Shown here one piece after another: positions 1-6,479 of a DNA stretch of 25,278 nt. Within the stretch, counting starts at the first letter, position 1; every line of letters begins with the position of its first letter. The position numbers and the translations under genes were made by a program. Source of the stretch: JAHELQ01 sp965603365 (GTDB lineage Bacteria; Acidobacteriota; Aminicenantia; UBA2199). The DNA lies in assembly GCA_965603365.1 (NCBI GenBank), contig CBFDCR010000073.1, forward strand, positions 1-25,278, read 5' to 3'. Below the pieces are notes generated by a model that did no database searches, had not been told where the DNA came from, and saw only the letters and a program-made list of their open reading frames with translations.

Positions 1-904
1 CCATATTGTCTCTACTAAATTTTCCATACTTCTCCACACTCCGATTCTCAAATTCGTTTACAATATGAAGTTTGTCAACTTCGATCTTATAATTTGAAAC
101 CAAATTCCCGGCCTTTTCTGATATAAAATGATTGAGTATTCCGGGAATGAGTAAGACCAGCACAAACCAGATGGTAATGATAGTGGTATAGCCAATGACT
201 CTCGATCGGATGTTACCAGCAATCACCCCAATAGTAAAAAATAGAAGCAGGATGATCAAAGCCGATAGAAAGAAGAAAAAGATTCCTGATAAATCCTTCT
301 GAGACAATTCAATATTGTTGATCTTCAGCAGAACAAGCTGCCCAAGAAATAGTATTAAAAGGCTGAATATCAGTATGATAACCCTGGATATTACAAGAAA
401 AGAGAATATTTTTCTGTGATTGAATAGGCTGGTGAGAAATTTCAAATATTCTCTTTTGTTAAGCGTATCATAGCCCCAAAATAAAATAAGAAGACTTCCT
501 AAAAAGAGAATAACATCTGAAAAGCGAAATAGAGATGTTCTGTCTCTTAAGAATAACGATCTCCCCTTGCAATTGTTATAAATATTAAGAGTTACTATTG
601 AGTCAATCTTGGCCGACAATTCCGACATGATCCCGGGGGTTTGAAAAAATATCCCGGATGCGGCTGGCATGAAGAATAATCTGAAGCCATAAAAACTATA
701 ATGAGTATAGTTCAAAATCTTACTAAACATTATGGATTCTGATTTTTGAAAATCAAGTCCTCTATCAGTTATATTTTTATAATCATTAATTCCTTCGTAA
801 ACAAAATAAAGTGATAGCGCAAACATTAAAAGCAAAATAATTAAATTCCTTCTCTTTAGGAACCGTTTGAGCTCAAACAGGAAAAAATCATAAAGATGGC
901 GCAT
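1..904 (-). CDS. ABC-2 type transporter permease-like membrane protein (partial, 3' end outside window)
   Basis: An open frame starts at the ATG at 902-904 and runs off the left edge, giving 301 residues. After a short cytoplasmic N-terminus rich in Lys/Arg (residues 12-19) there is a membrane segment at about 21-36, a large hydrophilic loop (about 40-128) and further hydrophobic segments at about 130-144, 167-193, 207-230 and 238-257. The basic stretch DTLNKREYLKFL at 146-157 followed by a membrane segment resembles the coupling-helix region of ABC-2 permeases. This is an inference from topology; there is no diagnostic motif and the ATPase partner, if any, would lie outside the window. An in-frame TAG three codons upstream fixes the start, although the AGGAGG at 924-929 sits about 19 nt away, which is long. 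It follows the exported-protein gene by 14 nt, so the two are probably co-transcribed. Confidence 0.6.
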   Translation of the reverse strand, partial: MRHLYDFFLFELKRFLKRRNLIILLLMFALSLYFVYEGINDYKNITDRGLDFQKSESIMFSKILNYTHYSFYGFRLFFMPAASGIFFQTPGIMSELSAKIDSIVTLNIYNNCKGRSLFLRDRTSLFRFSDVILFLGSLLILFWGYDTLNKREYLKFLTSLFNHRKIFSFLVISRVIILIFSLLILFLGQLVLLKINNIELSQKDLSGIFFFFLSALIILLLFFTIGVIAGNIRSRVIGYTTIITIWFVLVLLIPGILNHFISEKAGNLVSNYKIEVDKLHIVNEFENRSVEKYGKFSRDNM

Positions 905-918
905 CTTCGTCTATATTT

Positions 919-1602
919 TTAAACCTCCTCGGAAATGGCATCAAATAGCATAGCCACATACTGGCCGAATAATAATGCTCTCGAATAAGCCCCGTTTAAC
1001 TTCCATAGATTGGTCAACGCCGGTATTCCATGAAAATTCATTTCAATTTTTATGAAGAATAAAATATCTTCGATTTCACTTATTCTAAGATAGATCCATT
1101 TATAGACACCGATGATATCTCCATTTTTTAAAAAATCAGCAACTTCATTGAATATAACACCATTCAGATCATTCTCTTTCATAAAATAGTAGTAGTCAAA
1201 AGACTTTAATTTAGATATGATTTTCTGATTATAAGGGGTAGACTCTGCTGTTTTTATTAGCTGGAAATATGTGCCCTTCGCATTTTTTATGTTGGCAACA
1301 GCACTGTTTAATATATTACTCCATTCGACGCAATCAATGCCTTTCAGATTTGACAACTCAACCCTATTCAGGAAATATAGAGCATTAGAATAAGAATTTA
1401 AAAAGTATCCAGCACCTTCTTCTATGTAATTATTGATAATAACATTATTACAACCAGATTCTTTGCCGCCGTCGGGGTCACAAAATCCATCACCTGAACC
1501 ATTGGCACAAATATATGAATGAAGATTCGGACTCAAAAACAAAACAATTGTACATATAAATAACAGAAATGCCAGTCTTTTGTGGGGGGTGTTATAGGTC
1601 AT
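919..1602 (-). CDS. Exported protein of unknown function
   Basis: The frame can be extended to 1632, but the ATG at 1600-1602 is preceded by AAGGAG at a 6-nt spacing and gives a clean signal peptide, so I use it (227 residues). Residues 1-10 are basic and 11-29 strongly hydrophobic, with likely cleavage just before the Cys-containing stretch YICANGSGDG. The mature N-terminus has a compact Gly/Asp/Cys-rich segment (CANGSGDGFCDPDGG) that looks like a small Ca2+- or disulfide-stabilised loop; the rest is a mostly helical-looking domain rich in Asn, Tyr, Phe and Ile. I do not recognise the family. Its position directly ahead of the permease-like gene suggests a role with that membrane protein. 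The AT-rich codon use differs from the GC-richer housekeeping genes further right. Confidence 0.65.
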   Translation of the reverse strand: MTYNTPHKRLAFLLFICTIVLFLSPNLHSYICANGSGDGFCDPDGGKESGCNNVIINNYIEEGAGYFLNSYSNALYFLNRVELSNLKGIDCVEWSNILNSAVANIKNAKGTYFQLIKTAESTPYNQKIISKLKSFDYYYFMKENDLNGVIFNEVADFLKNGDIIGVYKWIYLRISEIEDILFFIKIEMNFHGIPALTNLWKLNGAYSRALLFGQYVAMLFDAISEEV

Positions 1603-1632
1603 TTTAATCTCCTTGTTTTGATTTTGCTGCAT

Positions 1633-2090
1633 ACCGTTGTCGGGGATTGGACTTTAAATAGAAAGGTAGAAAAGGGAAATTTGACTATCACTGGTCTTGA
1701 TCTCACCATTAGTTTCCTCAAAAGATTAATCTGAACAATCACCTCCAAAAGCCAACACCGTTCAGCAAGATGTCATTATACCACACCAAAAAAAGATTTT
1801 GTACGGAATATCCTACAGAAAATTGGCGCCTCGATCCTCCATGCCTTTTACCTGGTCTCAATACTGGTGACCTCCTTCACAGATCTAATTACTTGATGTT
1901 TCCTTTAGGTTTCACACACTTTTATAGATCTGGAGTGTAGCACAAACAAAATATTTTTGCAAATATTTATAGATGAAAGCTCTCCCACTTTTTAAAAATC
2001 ATCGGCCCCTCACTTGCATAAATCCAAAAAACCCTATTTAACCTGGGTTTTGGAGACTCAGGCTTTATTTTTCGGGGTAACTCCTGGATG
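1633..2090. other. Intergenic region without a supported gene
   Basis: About 460 bases between the exported-protein gene and the promoter of the toxin-antitoxin patch. It is AT-rich with scattered stops in all frames. Apart from the minus-strand TATAAT at 1775-1780 and a weak inverted repeat AAAACCC/GGGTTTT near 2026-2050, I see nothing in it. Confidence 0.6.
1775..1780 (-). promoter_or_regulatory. Candidate -10 element for the exported protein/permease pair
   Basis: On the minus strand a perfect TATAAT lies about 170 nt upstream of the start at 1602. No convincing -35 hexamer is present 16-18 nt upstream, so this is only a candidate, possibly an activator-dependent promoter. Confidence 0.3.
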
Positions 2091-2119
2091 TTGACAGATT
2101 GATAAAATTAAATTAAACT
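2091..2119 (+). promoter_or_regulatory. Sigma70-like promoter of the BrnT-like remnant
   Basis: A consensus -35 TTGACA (2091-2096) is separated by exactly 17 nt from TAAACT (2114-2119). It lies just upstream of the toxin remnant at 2148 and would transcribe the remnant, the antitoxin fragment and the 78-residue antitoxin gene. Confidence 0.6.
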
Positions 2120-2147
2120 GATATCGCAGCGATGATTAACAGATAAA

Positions 2148-2206
2148 ATGAAATTTACCTGGGATATTGACAAAGATAAGTTAAATAAATGAAAACATGG
2201 AGAAAG
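2148..2206 (+). pseudogene. BrnT-type toxin gene remnant (first ~17 codons only)
   Basis: The reading frame from ATG 2148 encodes MKFTWDIDKDKLNK and then a TGA at 2190-2192. Reading through the stop gives Lys-His-Gly. BrnT-family RNase toxins usually start MKF-x-WD-x-x-K-x-x-x-N-x-x-KHG, so both the N-terminal MKF-WD block and the KHG motif are in the right place. The rest of the roughly 90-residue toxin is missing: immediately after the KHG codons the sequence becomes the start of an antitoxin-like frame. This looks like an internal deletion plus a nonsense mutation in a former toxin-antitoxin operon that kept its promoter. The match is from family memory, not a search. Confidence 0.5.
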
Positions 2207-2343
2207 AATATGATTTTTTCAGGGCAGAGCAGGGCAAATTTTATAGGCCCATAGAAGAGTTGGAGATCCCCGTATACCTGGATAAAAATATCGAACTGGG
2301 ACAGTTGATCAATCCCTTGGAGGATTATAATGCAAACGATTAG
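2197..2343 (+). pseudogene. Truncated antitoxin-like ORF (BrnT partner type)
   Basis: A 48-codon frame starts at ATG 2197, inside the KHG codons of the toxin remnant, and ends at TAG 2341-2343. Its start, MEKEYDFFRAEQGKFYRP, and the following IPVYLD match small antitoxins of the 'EYDFS-RGKFYRP...LPVYLD' type that commonly accompany BrnT/RelE toxins. After YLDKNIE the usual helix-turn-helix end of the RHH fold is missing and the frame stops, overlapping the next gene's start by 14 nt. It is probably a truncated gene, though a translated leader coupled to the downstream antitoxin cannot be excluded. Confidence 0.5.
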
Positions 2344-2566
2344 TGTGAAGGTTCCTGAATCGATTTATAAAAGTTTAAAGGAGTTGGCCCAAAAAGATCA
2401 GGTGTCCATTGACCAATTTGTGAGCTCCGCCCTGTCGGAGAAAATTTCGGCATTCATGACCCAGGAATACCTGGCAGGCAGAGCCAAGAGGGGAAGCAAA
2501 AAGAAATTCTGGCAGGCAATGTCAAAGGTCCCCGACACCGAACCGGCCGACTACGACCAATTATAA
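2330..2566 (+). CDS. Ribbon-helix-helix antitoxin-like protein (HicB/CopG-like)
   Basis: 78 residues, start at ATG 2330 with GGAGG seven nt upstream. The N-terminal beta strand QTISVKVP and the two following helices (about 10-22 and 26-42) fit an RHH DNA-binding dimerisation domain. The C-terminal part, EYLAGRAKRGSKKKFWQAM...VPDTEPADYDQL, matches the toxin-binding tail seen in many small antitoxins annotated as HicB-family. No toxin gene of matching orientation follows; the convergent DUF5615 gene has its own DUF433 partner. It could be an orphan antitoxin left after toxin loss, acting as a repressor of the promoter at 2091. Length and start are normal for the family. Confidence 0.7.
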   Translation: MQTISVKVPESIYKSLKELAQKDQVSIDQFVSSALSEKISAFMTQEYLAGRAKRGSKKKFWQAMSKVPDTEPADYDQL

Positions 2567-2643
2567 AAACCCAACACCCCTATTCCCCCCGACCACCACC
2601 TGCTCGTATATTCTCCCCAAACCCTGCCTCAAGACCTTTAGTC

Positions 2644-2997
2644 CTAACCCCTAATTCTAACTCGATCCTCCTCGACGATCCACAGGCGGTTTTTAATTGA
2701 TTCACTGGAAAGTAGAGCGATTAACCGGGTAGTAACATTGAGGATATGGGGCTTGTCCTGCCATCTTAAACGCAGCACGATGATTCCCGTATACTTTTCG
2801 GGTGGGTAGGTGCGGATATCGCCGAAATCTGTATCCAGAGTGATTAAAACACGCTTTTCTCTCTGGCAAACAGCCGCAATATGTGGATCGTTCCTCCCAC
2901 CAAGACTTTGATCTATTACTGTTTTTGCTTCGTAGCCTTCCTGATTGAGAAGTTCGGCCACTTCTATGGGCAGATTTTCGTCGATTTTAAATTTCAT
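2644..2997 (-). CDS. DUF5615 family PIN-like toxin
   Basis: 117 residues. It begins MKFKIDENLP, the hallmark of DUF5615/Mut7-C-type PIN-like proteins, with acidic residues D6/E7, D37 (GRNDPHIAAVC) and D55/D57 (LITLDTDFGD) that would form the metal-binding nuclease centre. Such proteins are considered RNase-type toxins partnered by DUF433 antitoxins. The DUF433 gene lies directly upstream with a 17-nt gap, the standard order. The gene is full length with all acidic positions intact, so the pair looks functional. It is convergent with the RHH antitoxin gene at 2330. Confidence 0.85.
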   Translation of the reverse strand: MKFKIDENLPIEVAELLNQEGYEAKTVIDQSLGGRNDPHIAAVCQREKRVLITLDTDFGDIRTYPPEKYTGIIVLRLRWQDKPHILNVTTRLIALLSSESIKNRLWIVEEDRVRIRG

Positions 2998-3014
2998 GCC
3001 GGTATACCGTTACT

Positions 3015-3242
3015 TTAGGCGGGTATTTCAATGATCCTCTCGCGGGTAAGTTCGGCGGCATAGGCGATGGCGGCCTGTACCGCCTCCAGGCTCAGGGAAG
3101 GGTAACTCTCCAGGATTTCATTGGCAGGTAAACCGGCAGCCAGGTTATCCAGTACCACCGATACCATAATACGTGTACCTTTGATACAGGCCTTACCATG
3201 GCAAACGCCCGGATCTACCATAATATAATCCTGCCACTTCAT
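3015..3242 (-). CDS. DUF433 domain antitoxin
   Basis: 75 residues from the ATG at 3240-3242, which has GGAG about 7 nt upstream; the frame extends to 3296, but the extra N-terminus lacks family similarity. The sequence shows the classic DUF433 pattern: DYIMVDPGVCHGKACIKGTR near the start, IMVSVVLDNLAAG, then ILESYPSLSLEAVQAAIAYA, a winged-helix-like fold. DUF433 proteins neutralise DUF5615 PIN-like toxins, and the toxin gene follows 17 nt downstream, so I infer a type II toxin-antitoxin operon. Confidence 0.85.
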   Translation of the reverse strand: MKWQDYIMVDPGVCHGKACIKGTRIMVSVVLDNLAAGLPANEILESYPSLSLEAVQAAIAYAAELTRERIIEIPA

Positions 3243-3367
3243 GCTGCATCTCCATTCACATGCTCCCGTTTTAACACATCCACCCAAACAAGTCAACTCC
3301 CCCTAAAAGATCATACATTCTCCCCCTTCCCCAAATCGTGTCCCCTCCACCATTCCGTCCCCCAAGC

Positions 3368-3787
3368 CTCTCCCAGAGGCGCGATTTAGCTGCCCAGGGC
3401 AGCGATGGATCTGCCCGGAACAGGGATTTAGCTGTTCGCAGCAGCGATGGATCTGTTCTAATCAACGATGAAGCAGTTCAAAACTGCAATGCCGCAGTTC
3501 AAAATTGAAATCGAGCAGTTCAAAAGTGCGACACAGCAGTTCTGGACTGCGATGAAGCTGCTCCGAACTACGATATAACTGCTCGGAACTGCGATACAGC
3601 AGTTAAAAACTGCGCTGCAGCAGCCCAAAGCTGCGATACATCAATTCAGAACTGCGATACTTCAAAAAAAAACTGCGGCGCAACAGTTCAGAACTGCGGC
3701 ACTGCACTTAAAAACCGCGATCAAGCTGTTCCAGGCAGCGATCAGGCTGCTCAAAACAGCGATATAGCTGTTCAGAACACCAATTTA
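3368..3787. repeat. Array of twenty 21-bp imperfect repeats, each with dyad symmetry
   Basis: Twenty units of exactly 21 bp run from 3368 to 3787 without one insertion or deletion, although the units are clearly diverged. The typical unit is GCAGTTCAAAACTGC followed by a spacer such as GATACA. Each unit has a small inverted repeat: GCAG...CTGC in the centre, GCTG...CAGC near both ends (units starting 3389, 3431, 3725, 3746), and CCTCT...AGAGG in the first. The arms change together, so symmetry is kept while sequence varies. The period equals seven codons, and one plus-strand frame is open apart from one TGA near 3506, but there is no start codon with a ribosome site. It is not a CRISPR, because there are no unique spacers. 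Confidence 0.85.
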
Positions 3788-3793
3788 ACTGAA

Positions 3794-3837
3794 TTTTTTT
3801 TTCTTAGCGGTCCTTCGCGGCCCTTAGCGGCCGGTGG
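3794..3837. repeat. Dispersed GC-rich repeat, copy 1
   Basis: A T-run followed by CTTAGCGGTCCTTCGCGG and a related CCCTTAGCGGCCGGTGG. It matches 4910-4951 in the same orientation with about four mismatches over the 35-bp core. It contains two tandem CCTT(C/A)GCGG motifs. It lies directly beyond the stop codon of the decayed minus-strand gene at 3851. Confidence 0.75.
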
Positions 3838-3850
3838 CCCTTCGACCCCT

Positions 3851-3994
3851 TCATTTCAAAAGTACTTCCCGCAAATACCAGTTCCCCTCCATAAACTTCC
3901 ACTCACTCCCCGGCTCCTTCATCTCCTCCCTCAACGTCCCCTTCAACCCCGGATCATACTTAAACGCCTCCTCCAGGTACTCCAGGCAGCAACT
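3851..3994 (-). pseudogene. 3' remnant of a TPR-like gene
   Basis: On the minus strand a frame open from 4006 and ending at TGA 3851-3853 encodes a convincing protein tail: CLEYLEEAFKYDPGLKG, then a charged stretch ending EWKFMEGNWYLREVLLK. The YLEEAFKYDPGLK part reads as the second helix of a tetratricopeptide repeat, and tails of this type close many TPR proteins. A TAA at 4007-4009 interrupts it upstream, there is no start codon, and the abi promoter begins at 4006. I infer a gene whose 5' part was lost when the abi gene was inserted or during rearrangement. Confidence 0.5.
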
Positions 3995-4005
3995 AAATTT
4001 CTTTC

Positions 4006-4034
4006 TTTACACGATCTTTATTTTTTTATAGAAT
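4006..4034 (+). promoter_or_regulatory. Promoter of the Abi_C gene
   Basis: TTTACA (4006-4011), a 17-nt spacer and TAGAAT (4029-4034): five of six matches to each sigma70 hexamer, about 40 nt ahead of the abi start. The gene can therefore be expressed on its own. Confidence 0.6.
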
Positions 4035-4074
4035 AAGAATATAAAAAGGAAGGCGAAACCGATAGGGAAAAAAG

Positions 4075-4860
4075 ATGAATGATTTTACTAACGAAATATT
4101 TGATTGGCTTAAGGAAATCGATGAGGAGGAAGCCGCAAAGATTATAGAGGAATGTACGGTTGACAATTTTTATGTTAAAACATTTTTAGAATTGGGCGGA
4201 GAAGGAGTATGGGGATTATATGATATTAAAATAGAGACCCCTGGAAAATACTATAAAAGGTTAAGCGAACTCTCTTCGGAAACAGAGGCTATTGAAAATG
4301 CAATTAAGGGTATCGCCAATAGGGATGATATTATAATAGGAAAAATAGAGTGGGTTCCTAAAATCGGTGGATCGAAATCCCAGAAAGATAAAGAAAGGCA
4401 TGACAAAATTATAAAGCATATTGATACTGAATATGTGAAAGGCCAGCTAAAAATTATGAATGAATCAATATCAAAAGCCCCCCATCTGGCAATTGGATTA
4501 GCAAAAGAGTTGATTGAAACATGCTGTAAATCAATCTTGGCGGAGAATCAAATGCCGATTAACAAGAATTGGGATTTAGCGAAATTGGTAAAAGAGACAA
4601 ATAAACATTTAAGATTAATACCAGAAGGAATTAGAGAACCCGAAAGGGCTCAAGATGCAATTATGAAAATATTAGGAGGCTTTTCGGTAGTTGTGCAAGG
4701 GATAACCGAATTAAGAAATTGTTACGGCACTGGGCATGGGCACGCCCCCAATTTTAAGGCTCTTGATGAACAATATGCGAGGATAGCAGTTGCAGCGTCG
4801 TCGGAATTGGCAATATTTTATTTGAATAATCGAAAGATAATAAAAATTAACCAGAGTTAA
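4075..4860 (+). CDS. Abortive infection family protein (Abi_C domain)
   Basis: 261 residues. The C-terminal half fits the abortive-infection C-terminal domain (Abi_C): a helix with HLAIGLAKELIETCCKSIL (137-155), then LVKETNKHLRL, and the signature LRNCYGTGHGHAP at 213-225 followed by ARIAVAASSELAIFYL. The RN-x-x-GTGHG motif is the most conserved part of the family. The N-terminal half (1-100) is acidic and specific to this protein. Such proteins are linked to phage defence through growth arrest or death of the infected cell; the mechanism is not readable here. The gene is AT-rich compared with the AI-2E gene beside it, has its own promoter, and is bracketed by two directly repeated elements, which together suggest horizontal gain. 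Ribosome site is weak (AGGGAAAAAAG). Confidence 0.8.
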   Translation: MNDFTNEIFDWLKEIDEEEAAKIIEECTVDNFYVKTFLELGGEGVWGLYDIKIETPGKYYKRLSELSSETEAIENAIKGIANRDDIIIGKIEWVPKIGGSKSQKDKERHDKIIKHIDTEYVKGQLKIMNESISKAPHLAIGLAKELIETCCKSILAENQMPINKNWDLAKLVKETNKHLRLIPEGIREPERAQDAIMKILGGFSVVVQGITELRNCYGTGHGHAPNFKALDEQYARIAVAASSELAIFYLNNRKIIKINQS

Positions 4861-4909
4861 ATATAATAAACATCCTTGCCTCTCCATCAATAATTTCAGA
4901 TTTCTCATC

Positions 4910-4951
4910 TTTTTTTCTTGGTGGTCCTTCGCGGCCCTTCGCGGCTGGTGG
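4910..4951. repeat. Dispersed GC-rich repeat, copy 2
   Basis: A T-run, CTTGGTGGTCCTTCGCGG and CCCTTCGCGGCTGGTGG, same orientation as the copy at 3794-3837. It ends four bases before the stop codon of the AI-2E family gene, so both copies sit at 3' ends of minus-strand genes. Short CCTTCGCGG-type repeats are scattered between genes in many bacterial genomes. Confidence 0.75.
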
Positions 4952-4954
4952 GGA

Positions 4955-5995
4955 TTACTCGGCGCTGATGAGGCTGGCGATGGGTTTGAGGATGTCGATA
5001 TGTTCACAGATGATCTTGATGGCCGAGGTGATGGGCACGGCTAAGATCATGCCCACGATCCCCCACATCCAGCCCCACAGGATCAAGGAGATGAGAATCA
5101 CGATGGGGGAGAGATCCAGGTTTTTACCGGTCATCTTGGGTTCCACCACATTGCCGATGATCATCTGGGTGATAAACAGCCCGGCCGCCACGATAACGAC
5201 CCTCAGGGAGAGGCCGTATTTGATCAGGCCGATTGTGATGGGAAAAATGGTGGCCAGCACCGAGCCGAAATTAGGGATAAAGTTGAGCACAAAGATCAGT
5301 ATGGCGGAGAATATAACAAAGTCGAAGCCCCCCACCAGGACGATGACACCCCCCACCAGGGCGGTCAGCAGACTGACGAAAATTTTGATGAGCAAGTAGT
5401 GCTGGACACTGTTCTCGATGGAATTGATGATGTAAATGAACTGATCGGCCCGGTCTTCCGCAAAGGCCTTTCTTATCCGCAGCATCATGACGGTACGGCC
5501 GCCGACCATGAACATCAGGAAGATGATGACCAGGACCAGATTGCCCAGGAAGCTGGCGAATGAGCCGAAGGTCTTTGAGAGTATGGCGGTGAGGGTATTG
5601 AGGGACTTGCTCCAGTCGAAGTCGTTGACATATTGGTTGACGTCGGCGATGGGGATCTTGAGTTGTTCGGACAGGGAGGTGAGCATCTGGGTAATCTTGC
5701 TGCTGTAGGCGGGGAATTTATCGATAAAGGAGGAAACCCCGGCGAAGATGAAGACCCCAAAGAAGTAGAAGAGGATGAATATGAACAGCAGCAGAAAGGA
5801 TAAAATCAAGAATTTCGGTATCTTTAGGTGGTGTAATTTTTTGACCACTCCGTTAAACAGAAAATACATCAATAAGGACATGGAGAAGGGAATAAAGATG
5901 GCTCTTAATTCCCGCAGAATTAAAATGGTGATGACAAAAACGATAAAAGCTAAGAATATCTTGATCTGGGATAACTCTCGGGTTTCGTCATTCAT
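4955..5995 (-). CDS. AI-2E family transporter (PerM/YhhQ-like membrane protein)
   Basis: 346 residues with the layout of the AI-2E/PerM (former UPF0118) family: a pair of N-terminal membrane segments (about 10-50), a third at about 60-90, a periplasmic domain (about 90-150), and a C-terminal group of segments with IFSAILIFVLNFIPNFGSVLATIFP and the closing GWMWGIVGMILAVPITSAIKIICEH. The N-[FY]-IP-x-x-G and G-x-x-GMILAVP blocks are family signatures. Members export the autoinducer AI-2 or act as Na+/H+ antiporters; substrate cannot be told from sequence. Its ATG overlaps the end of the upstream small-protein gene by 8 nt and has no clear ribosome site, so translation is probably coupled. The gene ends just before repeat copy 2. 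Confidence 0.9.
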   Translation of the reverse strand: MNDETRELSQIKIFLAFIVFVITILILRELRAIFIPFSMSLLMYFLFNGVVKKLHHLKIPKFLILSFLLLFIFILFYFFGVFIFAGVSSFIDKFPAYSSKITQMLTSLSEQLKIPIADVNQYVNDFDWSKSLNTLTAILSKTFGSFASFLGNLVLVIIFLMFMVGGRTVMMLRIRKAFAEDRADQFIYIINSIENSVQHYLLIKIFVSLLTALVGGVIVLVGGFDFVIFSAILIFVLNFIPNFGSVLATIFPITIGLIKYGLSLRVVIVAAGLFITQMIIGNVVEPKMTGKNLDLSPIVILISLILWGWMWGIVGMILAVPITSAIKIICEHIDILKPIASLISAE

Positions 5996-6356
5996 AACTG
6001 GTCATCCGGTCGTTTGTCTCGACAAATTTCCTGCTTTTAAATAGGAGGAAATCCATTTCGATTTCGTAGGTGAAACGATAGGTGATGTCCCGCCGGCCTA
6101 CTTCCACCTCGATGGCTTCTTCGTCTTCCTGGGTAAAGATAATGTCATTTTTTTCCAGGATTTCAATGATGACCGTGATTCCCTTCTCAGAGGTAAAATC
6201 GCCGCCCCTGAGAAGCCCGATTTTATCTTTAACCTCTTTGGCAATCTGTGATTCGCTGATACCGGCAGAGATATATACTACGGCGGCATAACCGGCGTAA
6301 ATGACCAATATGATGAGCAATAGCCCTGTAAAGCCAACTTTCCCTCGTTGATTCAT
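5988..6356 (-). CDS. Small single-pass membrane protein of unknown function (DUF4845-like)
   Basis: 122 residues from the ATG at 6354-6356, chosen because GGAGGT lies 6 nt upstream and the membrane anchor then starts at residue 8; the longer frame to 6452 would overlap its own promoter. A short basic N-terminus (MNQRGKVG) leads into a hydrophobic segment (about 9-30), then a soluble alpha/beta domain outside the membrane. The N-terminal RGKVGFTGLLLIILVIYAGY pattern recalls the DUF4845 group of small anchored proteins; this is a weak resemblance only. It overlaps the AI-2E gene by 8 nt, so the two form a pair. Confidence 0.7.
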   Translation of the reverse strand: MNQRGKVGFTGLLLIILVIYAGYAAVVYISAGISESQIAKEVKDKIGLLRGGDFTSEKGITVIIEILEKNDIIFTQEDEEAIEVEVGRRDITYRFTYEIEMDFLLFKSRKFVETNDRMTSYE

Positions 6357-6423
6357 GTATCGACCTCCATCAAACAACTGCGGCAACCCGGGGAAATTAA
6401 ACTTAGATTGAGGCTGCGCAACT

Positions 6424-6452
6424 ATTATATTACGATTCGTTTCATAATGCAA
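6424..6452 (-). promoter_or_regulatory. Promoter for the small membrane protein/AI-2E pair
   Basis: On the minus strand TTGCAT (6447-6452), 17 nt, and a perfect TATAAT (6424-6429), located in the 123-nt gap after the diguanylate cyclase gene. It separates this pair from the upstream run of genes. Confidence 0.5.
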
Positions 6453-6479
6453 TCCAGTGTCGAACTTTTGGATCGCAAT

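Noticed and set aside
1599..1709. 36-codon minus-strand frame ending in an ATGA overlap with the exported-protein gene
   Set aside because: GAGGA precedes its ATG and the overlap is suggestive of a leader peptide, but the composition is not protein-like and nothing else supports it.
3271..3465. 64-codon minus-strand frame with heptad pattern
   Set aside because: The pattern is the 21-bp array read as codons; the palindromic units leave both strands mostly open.
3368..3787. CRISPR array
   Set aside because: Units are contiguous, 21 bp and diverged, with no unique spacers, leader or cas genes.
3834..4031. 65-codon plus-strand frame
   Set aside because: It is antisense to the TPR-like gene tail and spans the repeat and the abi promoter; no ribosome site.
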